A DNA stretch of 64,000 nucleotides from Stratiformator vulcanicus (GTDB taxonomy: Bacteria; Planctomycetota; Planctomycetia; Planctomycetales; Planctomycetaceae). The translations under genes were made by a program, and so were the position numbers. The stretch is from assembly GCF_007744515.1 (NCBI RefSeq), contig NZ_CP036268.1:2891712-2955711 (forward strand), given 5' to 3'. Below the pieces are notes generated by a model that was not told where the DNA came from, did no database searches, and saw only the letters and a program-made list of their open reading frames with translations. Positions 1 through 8,424 of the stretch are shown one piece after another (the first letter of the stretch is position 1; each line of letters begins with the position of its first letter).

Positions 1-8
1 GAGCGTGG

Positions 9-200
9 TTATTGCAGAACCTTCGACTCGGGGTGCCGGCGACGGCGGAAGACCTGCTTAAGATGTTGGAGCAGCCCGGCCACCTGTATCATCCCGGTAA
101 AAATGCCGGCGTACTCCCACTCAATCTTAATTTCGGGAAGGACAATCTGGTGCATAAGGGCCAGTTTCTCTGCCTCGGCCGCACTGTCGAAGAGTGTCAT
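9..200 (-). CDS. Small hypothetical protein, 63 aa
   Basis: Not recognised. The reading frame begins with ATG six bases after a good Shine-Dalgarno stretch (AGGGAGAG on the minus strand), which is the main reason to prefer it over the plus-strand frame covering the same bases. The product is mixed hydrophobic and charged, with a basic C-terminus (QVFRRRRHPES), and has no signal peptide or clear membrane segment. It would be transcribed divergently from the M20 peptidase to its right. The gene sits at the window edge, so its downstream context is not visible. It could be spurious. Confidence 0.35.
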   Translation of the reverse strand: MTLFDSAAEAEKLALMHQIVLPEIKIEWEYAGIFTGMIQVAGLLQHLKQVFRRRRHPESKVLQ

Positions 201-315
201 CAATTTCTCTCCCTGGCAGAACAGGACATGCCGGTCACGTGGAACCGTGATCGTGATTAATCACGAACTCTTCTCGTGAGCAGCCTTGGTTAAGGACAGC
301 TTGAATAAGGACAAT

Positions 316-1464
316 ATGAGCAGCAGCGACAACGAACTTCGATCCCGATTAACCGCGCTGACACGGGACCTCGTCTTAATTCCCAGTACTGACAGTCGAC
401 CGCGAGAGCGGAAGCGATGTTTCGAGTTCCTGCAAAATCACTTGGAGCAAGGCGAGGGAATCCGCACCGACTACTTCGAAAGTCGCGGATACCACTCCAT
501 GGTCGTTAGGCCCGACGGTGTCGATGAACCCGACGTGCTCCTTTGCGGACATATCGACGTTATCGAGCACTCCGATCCCGACTGTTATCACTCGAAACTT
601 AACGAGGGGAGAATTTACGGGCCCGGCACGGGAGATATGAAGGGCCAGATCGCGATTCTGGTCGAATTGCACCGCGCCCTGCACACGGCGCACCCGGGGT
701 TATCGTTAGGATTGGCATTAACATCTGATGAGGAGCGGGGAGGCTTCGACGGTATCCGCTACCTCATCGATGAAGTCGGACTGCGGTGCGGCGTCGCCAT
801 CATCCCCGATGGCGGATCGCTGAATGATGTGACAACTGAGGAAAAAGGTGTTCTCCATGCCCAAGTGATGCGAAGCGGGCATGAAGCCCATGCGGCGCGC
901 CCTTGGCTGGGTGACAATGCGCTGGAATCGCTGATTCAAAGTCTTTCTCGATTAAGAGACCATTTCGATCAGTATTGGCCTTCGGAATCGATCGAGGAAC
1001 AGGTCAATCACTGGTTCCCGACCTGTTCGATCACCATCTGCTCGACCGAAAACACAACGCCGAATCGCATCCCGGAAAAAGCGACTGCCGTGCTCGATAT
1101 TCGCTTCCCACCGCCATATTCGGTAGAGAGCGTCATTTCGCAGGTGAGAGACGTGCTCGGTCCGGAATGTCTGTTGCAGCCGCTCATGACTGCGGAGCCG
1201 ACACACCTCGACCCCGACCCATTGTTTTGCAAAGCGACGGAAGAAATGACCGGCAATTCTGTGCGGCTCGTCCGCGCTTCGGGAGGAAGTGACGGCCGGT
1301 TCTTTCGACAGCAGGGCATTCCCGTCAATCTTTCGCGACCACTGGTTGGCAACCTGCACGCCGTCGATGAATGGATCGAGATCGACTCAATGGTCCGCTA
1401 CTACCGCGTCTGCGAATCTTATATTCGGCAAAGGCTTGCCATTTCAATTAATGGGATGGGCTGA
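316..1464 (+). CDS. M20 family metallopeptidase (ArgE/DapE type)
   Basis: This is a zinc-dependent amidohydrolase or peptidase of the acetylornithine deacetylase / succinyl-diaminopimelate desuccinylase / carboxypeptidase G2 family. The dinuclear-metal ligands are visible in order: LLCGHIDV (His, Asp), GPGTGDMKG (bridging Asp), TSDEERGG (Glu-Glu, the second a ligand and the first the general base), PDGG (Asp), and GNLHAVDEW (C-terminal His). The length of 382 aa is normal. I start it at ATG 316 because AAGGAC lies five bases upstream; an in-frame TTG at 286 is the alternative. The substrate cannot be told from sequence, and no arginine or lysine pathway gene is adjacent. Confidence 0.88.
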   Translation: MSSSDNELRSRLTALTRDLVLIPSTDSRPRERKRCFEFLQNHLEQGEGIRTDYFESRGYHSMVVRPDGVDEPDVLLCGHIDVIEHSDPDCYHSKLNEGRIYGPGTGDMKGQIAILVELHRALHTAHPGLSLGLALTSDEERGGFDGIRYLIDEVGLRCGVAIIPDGGSLNDVTTEEKGVLHAQVMRSGHEAHAARPWLGDNALESLIQSLSRLRDHFDQYWPSESIEEQVNHWFPTCSITICSTENTTPNRIPEKATAVLDIRFPPPYSVESVISQVRDVLGPECLLQPLMTAEPTHLDPDPLFCKATEEMTGNSVRLVRASGGSDGRFFRQQGIPVNLSRPLVGNLHAVDEWIEIDSMVRYYRVCESYIRQRLAISINGMG

Positions 1465-1693
1465 CGGGAAGCATGCTTAGTGCGGGTGACCATCGATTTT
1501 TGGCACCGTTGCCTGCAACTGGAAATCTGCAAGTGGCTGTCATTGCAACGGGTTAGGGTACGAGCCAAAACAAAGAGGAGAAGTTGGCCGGTCGATTGAT
1601 TGCCGGCTATCGTACTTGGCTGGGATTGTTTATTCGAGTAATTCGCGGTAAAGCCCAAATCTGTGCCATCAGACTACGAAAAGAGTGACGAAA

Positions 1694-2449
1694 ATGAAAA
1701 TGCCAGAGAGTACAATTACAACAATTCCACAATTCCTTTCTGGAATAGCTGACTATCCAAATCTTGCTTGGATTTACCGAGGGCAGGGAGATGCGTCGTG
1801 GCCGCTGATTCCGAAAGCGGGACGACCGAAGTATTATTTAAGAGAAACCGGAAAACCTGCGCTCGCTGGGTTACCTCCTCGGGATTTCGGCAGATTCAAT
1901 CACTGGCGGAACTTGGCAGTTGCTTACACGAAATCAATGCCGGAAAACGATTACGAGTGCTTGGCGTTTGCGCAACACTATGGGCTTGCAACCCGATTAT
2001 TGGACTGGTCTACCAATCCGCTTGTGGCATTATACTTTGCCGTCGACTCACAGACCGACGCAGACGCGGCCATTTTTTGCTATACGCCGCAATGGCACAT
2101 TGATACAGCGACGGCTAGCCTTGGAGAACGATTAGATGTTGGACAGATTACGCCACCGCCGATCGACTCTCGCATTCTGGTGCAATCAGGAGTTTTTACA
2201 TACCATCCGGCGCCGAATGAACCATTGTTACCCGGCGAAATAATTCATGATCTTGGGCTGCTAAGACCAACCCATGGGATCGACCTTGTTCGATTTCTTG
2301 TCCCTTCAAAAATAAAGCCAATACTCAAACGTCAATTGTCTGAAATTGGGGTAAATCGCAAAGCAGTTTTCCCAGACCTTGAAGGGCTTTCAGAATTCGT
2401 AAACTGGGAAACTTCTAGAGCTGCAAGCACGAAGTCGGAGCCAGATTGA
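1694..2449 (+). CDS. FRG domain-containing protein
   Basis: The protein of about 251 aa is built almost wholly from an FRG domain. The defining N-terminal block WIYRGQGDASWPL (near residue 25) is followed by the second family block FAQHYGLATRLLDW and NPLVALYFAV (near residues 95-120). The molecular function of FRG domains is not established. They recur near mobile elements and in proposed anti-phage loci. The start is uncertain: GTG 1685, ATG 1694 and ATG 1700 are all in frame. The gene is clearly AT-richer than its neighbours (lines near 2281-2400 are about 40% GC, against above 60% in glgC), which suggests acquisition by transfer. It lies 408 bp beyond the 3' end of a tRNA gene. Confidence 0.85.
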   Translation: MKMPESTITTIPQFLSGIADYPNLAWIYRGQGDASWPLIPKAGRPKYYLRETGKPALAGLPPRDFGRFNHWRNLAVAYTKSMPENDYECLAFAQHYGLATRLLDWSTNPLVALYFAVDSQTDADAAIFCYTPQWHIDTATASLGERLDVGQITPPPIDSRILVQSGVFTYHPAPNEPLLPGEIIHDLGLLRPTHGIDLVRFLVPSKIKPILKRQLSEIGVNRKAVFPDLEGLSEFVNWETSRAASTKSEPD

Positions 2450-2856
2450 AACTTAAGAGGGTTTCATGCCTGATGACTTCTTCCGCGAGCCTGCGTCGCG
2501 CTTTCACCCGTCGATTTCGCTCAGACCCCTCTTGTCGAGCCTGCGCCGAGTTCCGGGAGATTCTTTTCGCGTTCGGTGGATCGGAGGTTGATCTGATCCC
2601 GCGTGGGTCAGACCATTCCGCAGAACCGAGGCGACAGCCCGAGCGCGGAGTGAGACCGGCCAGTAGGACAACGCTACCAAGCTACAGCAAGGTCGACAGC
2701 CGAAGGGCAAAAATGCGTCCGGCGGGCCCGCGCGTTTCCTAGCGTCGAGGCATCGGTGCGGCTCCGTCGGGGAAGGTTTCTGCGTAAGCTACGGAGAAAC
2801 GCGATCACTTTGGCTGCCCTGCCGACAGATCCCAAATCAAAGGAGCGCAAAGAAAA
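2450..2856. other. Non-coding spacer between FRG gene and tRNA
   Basis: No convincing gene is seen. The spacer holds an imperfect hairpin at 2776-2800 (11-bp arms with one mismatch, loop AGC), 57 nt past the tRNA 3' end in the tRNA's direction, without a following U-tract. A short stretch near 2607-2624 (GTCAGACCATTCCGCAGA) resembles one near 14105-14121. I found no integrase and no second copy of the tRNA 3' end. Confidence 0.5.
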
Positions 2857-2930
<74 letters not shown>

Positions 2931-3160
2931 AGCAACGTATGTCGAACAATAAGTCTTGAGCCGATTCTGTCAAGCGTGGGCAGGGGCGACCGAAAGTTTT
3001 GCCGATCTGCGGACGGACACCGAGAACGTCGGCGAAGTTCGATCAAACCGCCCGCCGGGGTAGGAATCGGCGAGAATTCGTTGGATACTAGGGTTCGAAA
3101 GACACGAGAGTTCGACGGACACGAGTCGGTCGCAAACGCAAATCGACGGAGACCGCAGGG

Positions 3161-4390
3161 ATGGCGCGGATTGTTACGCTGGTGCTGGCAGGGGGCAAGG
3201 GAACCAGGCTGGAGCCGCTGACCCGGGATCGGGCGAAGCCGGCAGTGCCGTTCGGAGGGGCCTATCGGATTATCGATTTCGCCCTCTCCAACTGCATCAA
3301 CAGTGGGCTGCGGCGCATCCTGGTGATGACGCAATACAAAGCCGCCAGTCTTGACCGGCACCTCAACCTCGGTTGGCGATTTTTGTGCCGGGAACTCGAC
3401 GAGTACATCGACGTTCTGCCGCCGCAGCAGCGGATCGACGAAAAATGGTACCAGGGTACCGCCGACGCCGTTTATCAGAACATTTACACCATCGAAAGCT
3501 GCCGTCCAGATGTCATTCTGATTCTGTCGGGTGATCACATCTACAAGATGGATTACTCGGAAATGATCGAGCAGCACATCGAATCGGGGGCCGAGGCAAC
3601 GGTCGCGTGCATTCCGGTGCCGCTCGACGAGGGACGCGAATTTGGGGTGATGCAGATCGACGATAGCCGAAGGATCGTCGAATTTGCCGAAAAGCCGGCC
3701 GATCCGAGACCGATGCCGGGAGACGATGAGCGGTGTCTCGCCTCGATGGGGATTTACGTTTTCAACGCGCGGACACTCTTCGAAGAGCTGGTTCGCGATG
3801 CGACGGAGCCCGGCACTTCGCATGACTTCGGCAAAAACATCATTCCGCGGACGATCGAGACCGGGAGCGTGCGGGCGTTTCCTTTCCAAGACCGCAACAC
3901 CGGCACGCGGGGTTACTGGCGTGACGTCGGAACACTCGACGCGTTCTATGACGCCCATATGGACTTGGTGAGTGTGTCGCCGGAACTGAATCTCTATGAC
4001 CAGGAGTGGGAGATCCGAACGTTCCATCCCAATTTTCCGCCGCCGAAATTCGTCTTTGCGCAAACGGCCGGAGAAGAACCGCGTGTCGGCGAGGCCCACG
4101 ACAGTCTCGTTGCCAGCGGGACGATCATCTCCGGCGGACAGGTTTCGAAATCGGTCATTTCTCAGGACGTCCACATCCATAGCTGGGCAACGGTGGAAGA
4201 ATCGATCTTGTTTGAAGGTGTCGAGATCGGCCGACATGCCAAGGTCCGGCGAGCCATCATCGACAAGCGTGTAAAGATTCCCGAAGGAGCCGAGATCGGC
4301 TTCGATCATGACGAGGACCGTCGCCGCGGCTTTGCGGTTTCTGAAAACGGCGTCACGGTGATCGGCAAGATGGACGGGTTTGAGCTTTAA
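3161..4390 (+). CDS. glgC: Glucose-1-phosphate adenylyltransferase
   Basis: It makes ADP-glucose from ATP and glucose-1-phosphate, the committed step of bacterial glycogen synthesis. The 409-aa length is typical. The N-terminal nucleotidyltransferase domain starts VLAGGKGTRLEPLTRDRAKP, with the pyrophosphorylase signature and the conserved Arg/Lys that bind effectors, followed by GGAYRIIDFALSN, GTADAVYQN and GIYVFN. The C-terminal third, from about residue 300, has the hexapeptide-like periodicity of a left-handed beta-helix (SKSVISQDVHIHSWATVEE). No other glg gene is adjacent, so it is probably a single-gene unit. Confidence 0.97.
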   Translation: MARIVTLVLAGGKGTRLEPLTRDRAKPAVPFGGAYRIIDFALSNCINSGLRRILVMTQYKAASLDRHLNLGWRFLCRELDEYIDVLPPQQRIDEKWYQGTADAVYQNIYTIESCRPDVILILSGDHIYKMDYSEMIEQHIESGAEATVACIPVPLDEGREFGVMQIDDSRRIVEFAEKPADPRPMPGDDERCLASMGIYVFNARTLFEELVRDATEPGTSHDFGKNIIPRTIETGSVRAFPFQDRNTGTRGYWRDVGTLDAFYDAHMDLVSVSPELNLYDQEWEIRTFHPNFPPPKFVFAQTAGEEPRVGEAHDSLVASGTIISGGQVSKSVISQDVHIHSWATVEESILFEGVEIGRHAKVRRAIIDKRVKIPEGAEIGFDHDEDRRRGFAVSENGVTVIGKMDGFEL

Positions 4391-4528
4391 ATAGCTTTTA
4401 TTGAAGCGTCCGCAACGTGCGATCGAGGCAGTTGTTTTCTGCGCAACGCAGCCGGTCGGTTATGTCCCTTGCTTGCGCTGCGGGCTTGTTTGATTGTTTT
4501 TGTTTTTCATTGACACGTTCGTAGGCGC

Positions 4529-4564
4529 AAAAAAAAGGCCCCGCGGATATACCGCGGGGCCTTT
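4529..4564 (-). terminator. Intrinsic terminator after pilin gene 1
   Basis: A perfect 10-bp GC stem (GGCCCCGCGG at 4537-4546 with CCGCGGGGCC at 4552-4561, loop ATATA) is flanked by A8 at 4529-4536 and TTT at 4562-4564. On the minus strand the hairpin is followed by U8, so it ends the pilin-like transcript. It may also stop glgC transcription from the other side. Confidence 0.92.
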
Positions 4565-4728
4565 AGACGTGGTCTGCAAGTCACCCGTTGCGACCGGCGG
4601 GCCACGCCGTCGCGAGGCTACCGTCGCCGTGGGGGCGTTTAACTGCACCTTGTCCTCCTGACACGACCATCAGCGACGGTACAGGGCAGCCCCTCAAAAC
4701 TCCTCTAAATCGCAGGAGATGACTTGAA

Positions 4729-5109
4729 TTATTTGCCTCGGCGACCACCTTCAGGTCCGCCCGAGCCCGGTCCGTTGACCCGGTCAACCTTGATGCCGCC
4801 ACCGTTGGTGAAGATTACGGCACAGTCACATTCGTCCGACCGGTCCTGGAAGCCGAAACCATCGGTGCAGGCGTTGCCGTGCTCGTTGTGGAAGCCTTCA
4901 ACATGGAAGGACTGACTGACGGCACCGATCGCACTGGCAACATCGGCCAGTTCAAACACGACGGCTTTGGCGACAGCGTTCAGACCGACGACGACAGACA
5001 GCACAGCGATGGTCAGTACAAGAACGATTTCGGCACTGAGGATCACACCGGCCTCATCGTTCCACAGGTTGGTCAACAGCGAGTTCGTCAGGTTGAGTTC
5101 AGTCTTCAT
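4729..5109 (-). CDS. Flp/type IVb pilin-like protein, copy 1
   Basis: A 126-aa member of a four-gene tandem family. After a short leader (about residues 1-16) comes LWNDEAGVILSAEIVLVLTI, a Gly followed by a hydrophobic helix holding a Glu, as in prepilin peptidase substrates. Here the Glu is at +6 relative to the Gly, one position off the usual +5. The helix continues VVVGLNAVAKAV and then DVASAIGAV. A conserved globular end carries DECDC and the C-terminal GPGSGGPE. It is probably an inner-membrane-anchored, surface-exposed or pseudopilin-like subunit; no secretion ATPase or prepilin peptidase is in the window. This copy has a longer leader (MKTELNLTNSLLTN) than its paralogues. Confidence 0.75.
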   Translation of the reverse strand: MKTELNLTNSLLTNLWNDEAGVILSAEIVLVLTIAVLSVVVGLNAVAKAVVFELADVASAIGAVSQSFHVEGFHNEHGNACTDGFGFQDRSDECDCAVIFTNGGGIKVDRVNGPGSGGPEGGRRGK

Positions 5110-5471
5110 TGTCTTTTGCCCTTACGCCGCATTAAGAAATTGTTCTTGTCCGGTCGGGCCGATCCACTCGACTCCGACAGGACCGCCTCGCGGCTGGCGG
5201 TCGAGAGAGGGTAAAAGCAAGGGCGGTGCCAAAGTGTAAAGCGGAACGTTAAAAAAATTGATCGACGTTCACCTCGCCTTACAAAACACTGAAAAACTTA
5301 AGTTCGAATAGTTTTCGAAGTGTTAAACTCAACGCTCCAGACCGAGGGTTTGATGTTCCCTTAAGGCATCATGTGGTGTTGCCACGTGGGAAAAAAACAA
5401 CACCTCGCAGCGGTTTCCCACTGCGAGGTGTCGAGGGTAGTCGTTGTTGCAGGGACAACCCTGCCGTCAGC
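5110..5471. other. Spacer between pilin copies 1 and 2
   Basis: This holds the upstream region of copy 1 (SD AAGGG about 11 nt before its ATG) and the terminator of copy 2. The stretch 5240-5340 is markedly AT-rich compared with the surroundings and may contain the copy 1 promoter, but I cannot assign -35/-10 boxes. No gene is seen. Confidence 0.5.
5391..5431 (-). terminator. Intrinsic terminator after pilin gene 2
   Basis: An 11-bp perfect stem (ACACCTCGCAG at 5400-5410 with CTGCGAGGTGT at 5421-5431, 10-nt loop) is followed on the minus strand by TGTTTTTTT (A7 at 5391-5397 on the plus strand). It lies about 40 nt past the stop of pilin copy 2. Confidence 0.92.
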
Positions 5472-5825
5472 TTACGGGGTGCCGGTGCCTGCTTCAGGAC
5501 CACCAGCTCCGGGGCCTTCGCCCGGATCCTGAACCTTCACGCGGGGACCCGGCGTGACGAGGATCGCACAGTCACATTCGTCAGCCTGATCCGAGAAACC
5601 GAATCCGACGGTGGCGGCGTTGCCGTGCTCGTTACGGAAGCCCGTAACGAAGTAAGTTTGATCGACGGCACCGATGGCCGAAGCGACATCGAGCAGTTCG
5701 TTGTTGACCGACTTGGCGACGGCGTTCAGGCCGACAACCACACCGATGACGGCAATGGTCAGAACGAGGACGAGTTCAGCGCTGATGATAAGACCAGCTT
5801 CATCATTCCAGAGAGTACGAAACAT
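5472..5825 (-). CDS. Flp/type IVb pilin-like protein, copy 2
   Basis: This 117-aa paralogue begins MFRTLWNDEAGLIISAELV and keeps all family landmarks: VVVGLNAVAKSV, DVASAIGAVDQTYF, the HGNAATVGFGF stretch, ADECDC and a Gly/Pro-rich end (GEGPGAGGPEAG). The start is supported by GAGGA about 10 nt upstream. The leader shares repeated GGTCTCTC motifs with copy 3, so this pair probably arose by duplication that included the promoter region. The role is inferred as a membrane-anchored pilin-like subunit; it could instead be a non-pilus surface protein that uses the same N-terminal signal. Confidence 0.75.
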   Translation of the reverse strand: MFRTLWNDEAGLIISAELVLVLTIAVIGVVVGLNAVAKSVNNELLDVASAIGAVDQTYFVTGFRNEHGNAATVGFGFSDQADECDCAILVTPGPRVKVQDPGEGPGAGGPEAGTGTP

Positions 5826-5845
5826 TGTCAGAATTCCTCAGTTGT

Positions 5846-5867
5846 GAGAGAGACCGTGTGAGAGACC
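5846..5867 (-). promoter_or_regulatory. Repeated GGTCTCTC leader element of pilin copy 2
   Basis: Two GAGAGACC units on the plus strand (GGTCTCTC in the direction of transcription) lie about 20-40 nt upstream of the copy 2 start. A similar pair precedes copy 3 (6771-6796), with a short GTCCG[CA] stretch further out in both. It could be a protein or sRNA binding site in the 5' leader, or just a duplicated untranslated region. Confidence 0.3.
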
Positions 5868-6286
5868 AGGATTGCGGACTCTGTTTAATCCAACGCGTCG
5901 TCCGCGGACGCATCGGCGAATCGAAATTAACGCGGACGACAAATCGCCCGTGGCGAGACGCCGGCCAAAGCGTCTCTAAACCCTTGCAAGGTCTAGCCGT
6001 GTCCGGCGAACCGTGACATGACTTTGTGCTGCGTAAGCAACATGTTTCCGAAAAGCATCAGGCGTGCCGAACCGTTGCCGTACTGCCACATCGACTCGCA
6101 TTCGGTCGAGGCCGTGGGCGCTTAAAGCAATCTCTTGAATAGGCTTACGGCTTTGTGCTGTGGCTGTTTCCGTTTCGCCACCCGGCGGCGCTGCGACGTT
6201 CGTTCGTCAATGCGAGCTAACGGACTGTCAATGCCGGCGTTCATGATCTGAACGGCAGGGCGGAATGAAACGAGAAATGAAGCAAG
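5868..6286. other. Spacer upstream of pilin copy 2
   Basis: No gene is supported. The minus-strand frame at 6122-6364 is interrupted in meaning by the copy 3 terminator it overlaps, and its composition is not protein-like. The region should contain the copy 2 promoter. A small palindrome (GTCCGCGGAC near 5897-5906) is the only obvious structure. Confidence 0.45.
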
Positions 6287-6325
6287 AAAGCATCGCACGA
6301 CCTTGATAGGCCGTGCGATGCTTTT
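6287..6325 (-). terminator. Intrinsic terminator after pilin gene 3
   Basis: A 13-bp perfect stem (AAAGCATCGCACG at 6287-6299 with CGTGCGATGCTTT at 6312-6324) has a 12-nt loop. Read on the minus strand it is followed by a broken U-tract (CTTTCTTG). It lies about 75 nt past the stop of copy 3. Confidence 0.85.
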
Positions 6326-6397
6326 CCGATCCTGGTCCGATCGGTCTACGTTCTCAGCTCTCACACTGATGACGTATGCAGTTCAATGGCAGTTGAA

Positions 6398-6754
6398 TTA
6401 ACGGCCACCGCGAATCGCCCCGGCTTCAGGCCCACCGGAACCTGGGCCGAAGACGCGATCGACTTTCACGGCCGGGAAAGGCGTAATCAGGACGGCACAG
6501 TCACATTCGTCAGCCCGATCGGCGAAACCGAAACCCGCCTTGCCGGCGTTCAGGTGCTGATTGAAGAAGCCCGAAACAAAATAGCTTTGATCGACGGCTC
6601 CAATTGCTGAGGCGACATCCATCAGCTCGTGGTTGACCGACTTAGCGACGGCGTTCAGGCCGACAACGACGCCGATCACTCCGATCGTTAAGACGAGGAC
6701 GAGCTCCGCGCTAATGATCAGACCAAGTTCATCGTTCCAGAGATTACGCAACAT
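6398..6754 (-). CDS. Flp/type IVb pilin-like protein, copy 3
   Basis: A 118-aa paralogue starting MLRNLWNDELGLIISAELV, with LNAVAKSVNHELMDVASAIG, GKAGFGFADRADECDC and the tail FGPGSGGPEAG. AGGTG sits seven bases before the ATG. It is closest to copies 2 and 4 by eye: VNHELMDVASAI is shared exactly with copy 4. The Glu in the hydrophobic helix is again at +6 from the conserved Gly, so the offset is a family trait and not a sequencing error. Confidence 0.75.
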   Translation of the reverse strand: MLRNLWNDELGLIISAELVLVLTIGVIGVVVGLNAVAKSVNHELMDVASAIGAVDQSYFVSGFFNQHLNAGKAGFGFADRADECDCAVLITPFPAVKVDRVFGPGSGGPEAGAIRGGR

Positions 6755-6770
6755 GACAGTTCACCTTTTC

Positions 6771-6796
6771 GAGAGACAACCGGGTTGAGAGAGACC
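6771..6796 (-). promoter_or_regulatory. Repeated GGTCTCTC leader element of pilin copy 3
   Basis: GAGAGAC at 6771-6777 and GAGAGAGACC at 6787-6796 (plus strand) mirror the paired motif upstream of copy 2 at similar distance from the start codon. The function is unknown. Confidence 0.3.
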
Positions 6797-7129
6797 GCAA
6801 TCGGACCTTGCTTCTGCTCCGCCGGCGGCCCGAACCGGCAGGAAGCGTTCATTGCCGCGTTACTTGGGCGGGCTGACGACAAGGCCGGTCACTTTCTGTC
6901 GGCTTTGTCGACTGAACGATTTTGGGATATTGCAGTGATCGTGCCGGTATCGCCGGATATCTGCTCTGAAGTGGTTGCGCCCGGCGACGTATTCTTCCTA
7001 TGTCTCTTTAGCGACTCGACTTACATCGGTTTGCGGACCTCGTAATCCGTCAATGCCTCACAGTCAGACTGACAGTCAGTGTCGAGATTACGAAACGAAT
7101 CGTTATATCCGGTATTAACGTTTCGAAAC
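6797..7129. other. Spacer upstream of pilin copy 3
   Basis: No coding region is supported. The stretch must hold the copy 3 promoter. The part near 7040-7130 is AT-rich and leads into the copy 4 terminator. Confidence 0.45.
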
Positions 7130-7162
7130 AAAAAAGCGGCTGCCGGTGGCCGGCAGCCGCTT
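7130..7162 (-). terminator. Intrinsic terminator after pilin gene 4
   Basis: A 13-bp perfect stem (AAGCGGCTGCCGG at 7134-7146 with CCGGCAGCCGCTT at 7150-7162, loop TGG) is followed on the minus strand by U6. It lies about 40 nt past the stop of copy 4. Confidence 0.93.
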
Positions 7163-7203
7163 CGCATTGCAATCGCCTTAAGATCAGCCGAACGAGCCAG
7201 CCT

Positions 7204-7686
7204 TCAATGCTTGACCGGTTCGTCAGCCGGGACCGGCTCAATGTCGCAGCCGTGGCAGGGACCGATTACTTCCTCACAGTCCAGGCAGGGCGCGACGTCG
7301 TCATGCAGCATCGGCACGGGGCTCTGAATGGCATCGTTCGGCGCGATCGGGTGCTGGATCGCTTCGCCGCGACGGAAAGCTCCATCGACGACATTGCAGC
7401 TTCCTGAAACCACAGCGGCGCAATCACATTCGTCCGCTCGGTCGACGAATCCGAAGCCCGCTTTACCGGCGTTGCCGTGCGAGTTGTAGAAGCCGCTCAC
7501 GTAATAACTTTGGTCGACCGCGGAGATCGCCGAGGCGACGTCCATCAACTCGTGGTTGACGGCTTTCGCGATGGCGTTAATACCGACAACGCACGCGAGC
7601 ACGCCGAGAGTAAGAATCAGAACGAGTTCGGCCGACAAAATGATTCCGGACTCATCGGCCATCAGGTTTCTAAAGAGTTTCGACAT
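7204..7686 (-). CDS. Flp/type IVb pilin-like protein, copy 4, Cys-rich tail
   Basis: The longest paralogue, about 160 aa. The N-terminal half matches the family (MSKLFRNLMADESGIILSAE, VVGINAIAKAV, DVASAISAVDQSYYVSGF, DRADECDC). The C-terminal 60 residues replace the Gly/Pro end with a different tail carrying CxxC pairs (PCLDCEE, PCHGCDIEP) that could bind metal or form disulfides. I start it at ATG 7686, where GAGGA lies eight bases upstream; the frame stays open further but that part looks non-coding. It is the first gene of the cluster in transcriptional order and has its own terminator. Confidence 0.75.
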   Translation of the reverse strand: MSKLFRNLMADESGIILSAELVLILTLGVLACVVGINAIAKAVNHELMDVASAISAVDQSYYVSGFYNSHGNAGKAGFGFVDRADECDCAAVVSGSCNVVDGAFRRGEAIQHPIAPNDAIQSPVPMLHDDVAPCLDCEEVIGPCHGCDIEPVPADEPVKH

Positions 7687-8424
7687 GAGTTGTTCCTCAG
7701 CGGTTAGGTAAATCCAGTTCGAACCACAGGGACACCCCGCGGTCGGTTCTCTCTCAGCGATCAGGTCTGCGTCCGCCCAAGCCGAAGCAGTGGCGCTTTC
7801 GCACACCCGACCGACGGGCGACCCGCCGACAAAAGCGGTGGGCCGCGACCGACGGTCGGCACTTCCACGAGTGGTCTCTCAGGTCACCCATGGACCTCTG
7901 GCGGTCTCTCAGGCAGCCACGTGCACTCGCATCCGCACATGAACCAAACCCGAGCGGGGACGCTCTCACACGGCCCCGGTCTCACGACACCGTTACAATT
8001 GGCACAACCCGTACCAACCGCAGAATCCGTGTAATCGTTGCACACGGAATAACCGGAACTCGGGCCATATATCCAATCAGATAAACCACTTACAAAGCCG
8101 ATGTGGAAAAGCAGTGCGATCTCACTCGCTTGCAGCGGCAAGAAAACGTCAACGTGGCTTTACAAATCGAGCGACGCTTCGTTTCGCAATTTGAACGAAG
8201 CTCAGATCAGCGATCGGATCGCGTCTTCGCGAGAGCGTGTCGGCAACGAACACAGCCGGTGCGGCACACCGTTCAGCCTGTCGCCTGTCGGGGGAAAAGT
8301 TGTTCGGCTACACTCTTGTGGGGTCGTTCCACGCGGCTATTACCTCCGCCGATTGGCGAACTACCTCGTCAGTCTTTCATTCCGTCCCGACTTTTTTTCC
8401 GTTCCGAACTGCAACTGGAATACG
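7687..8424. other. Long spacer between pilin cluster and epimerase
   Basis: About 740 bp separate the divergent pilin copy 4 and epimerase genes. GGTCTCTC-type motifs recur at 7870-7911 and GGTTCTCTCTC at 7744-7754. The only candidate gene is a weak minus-strand Cys-rich frame (listed separately). Promoters for both flanking genes should be here. Confidence 0.45.
7884..8141 (-). CDS. Possible small Cys-rich protein
   Basis: Doubtful. A minus-strand frame beginning with TTG encodes up to 85 aa, with a cluster of cysteines: [22 protein letters not shown] and FMCGCECTW. It is upstream of and co-directional with pilin copy 4, whose own tail is Cys-rich. There is no clear ribosome binding site and the start could be internal. 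Part of the frame is made of the repeated GAGAGACC motif, so it may be chance. Confidence 0.2.
   Translation of the reverse strand: MPLQASEIALLFHIGFVSGLSDWIYGPSSGYSVCNDYTDSAVGTGCANCNGVVRPGPCESVPARVWFMCGCECTWLPERPPEVHG

Noticed and set aside
12-260. Plus-strand 82-codon frame before the M20 gene
   Set aside because: Weak composition and no ribosome site; the opposite frame (9-200, minus) has a better Shine-Dalgarno. Neither is certain.
1465-2856. Attachment site pair for an island at tRNA-Arg
   Set aside because: I looked for a second copy of the tRNA 3' end on the far side of the FRG gene and found none within the window, so no att pair is claimed.
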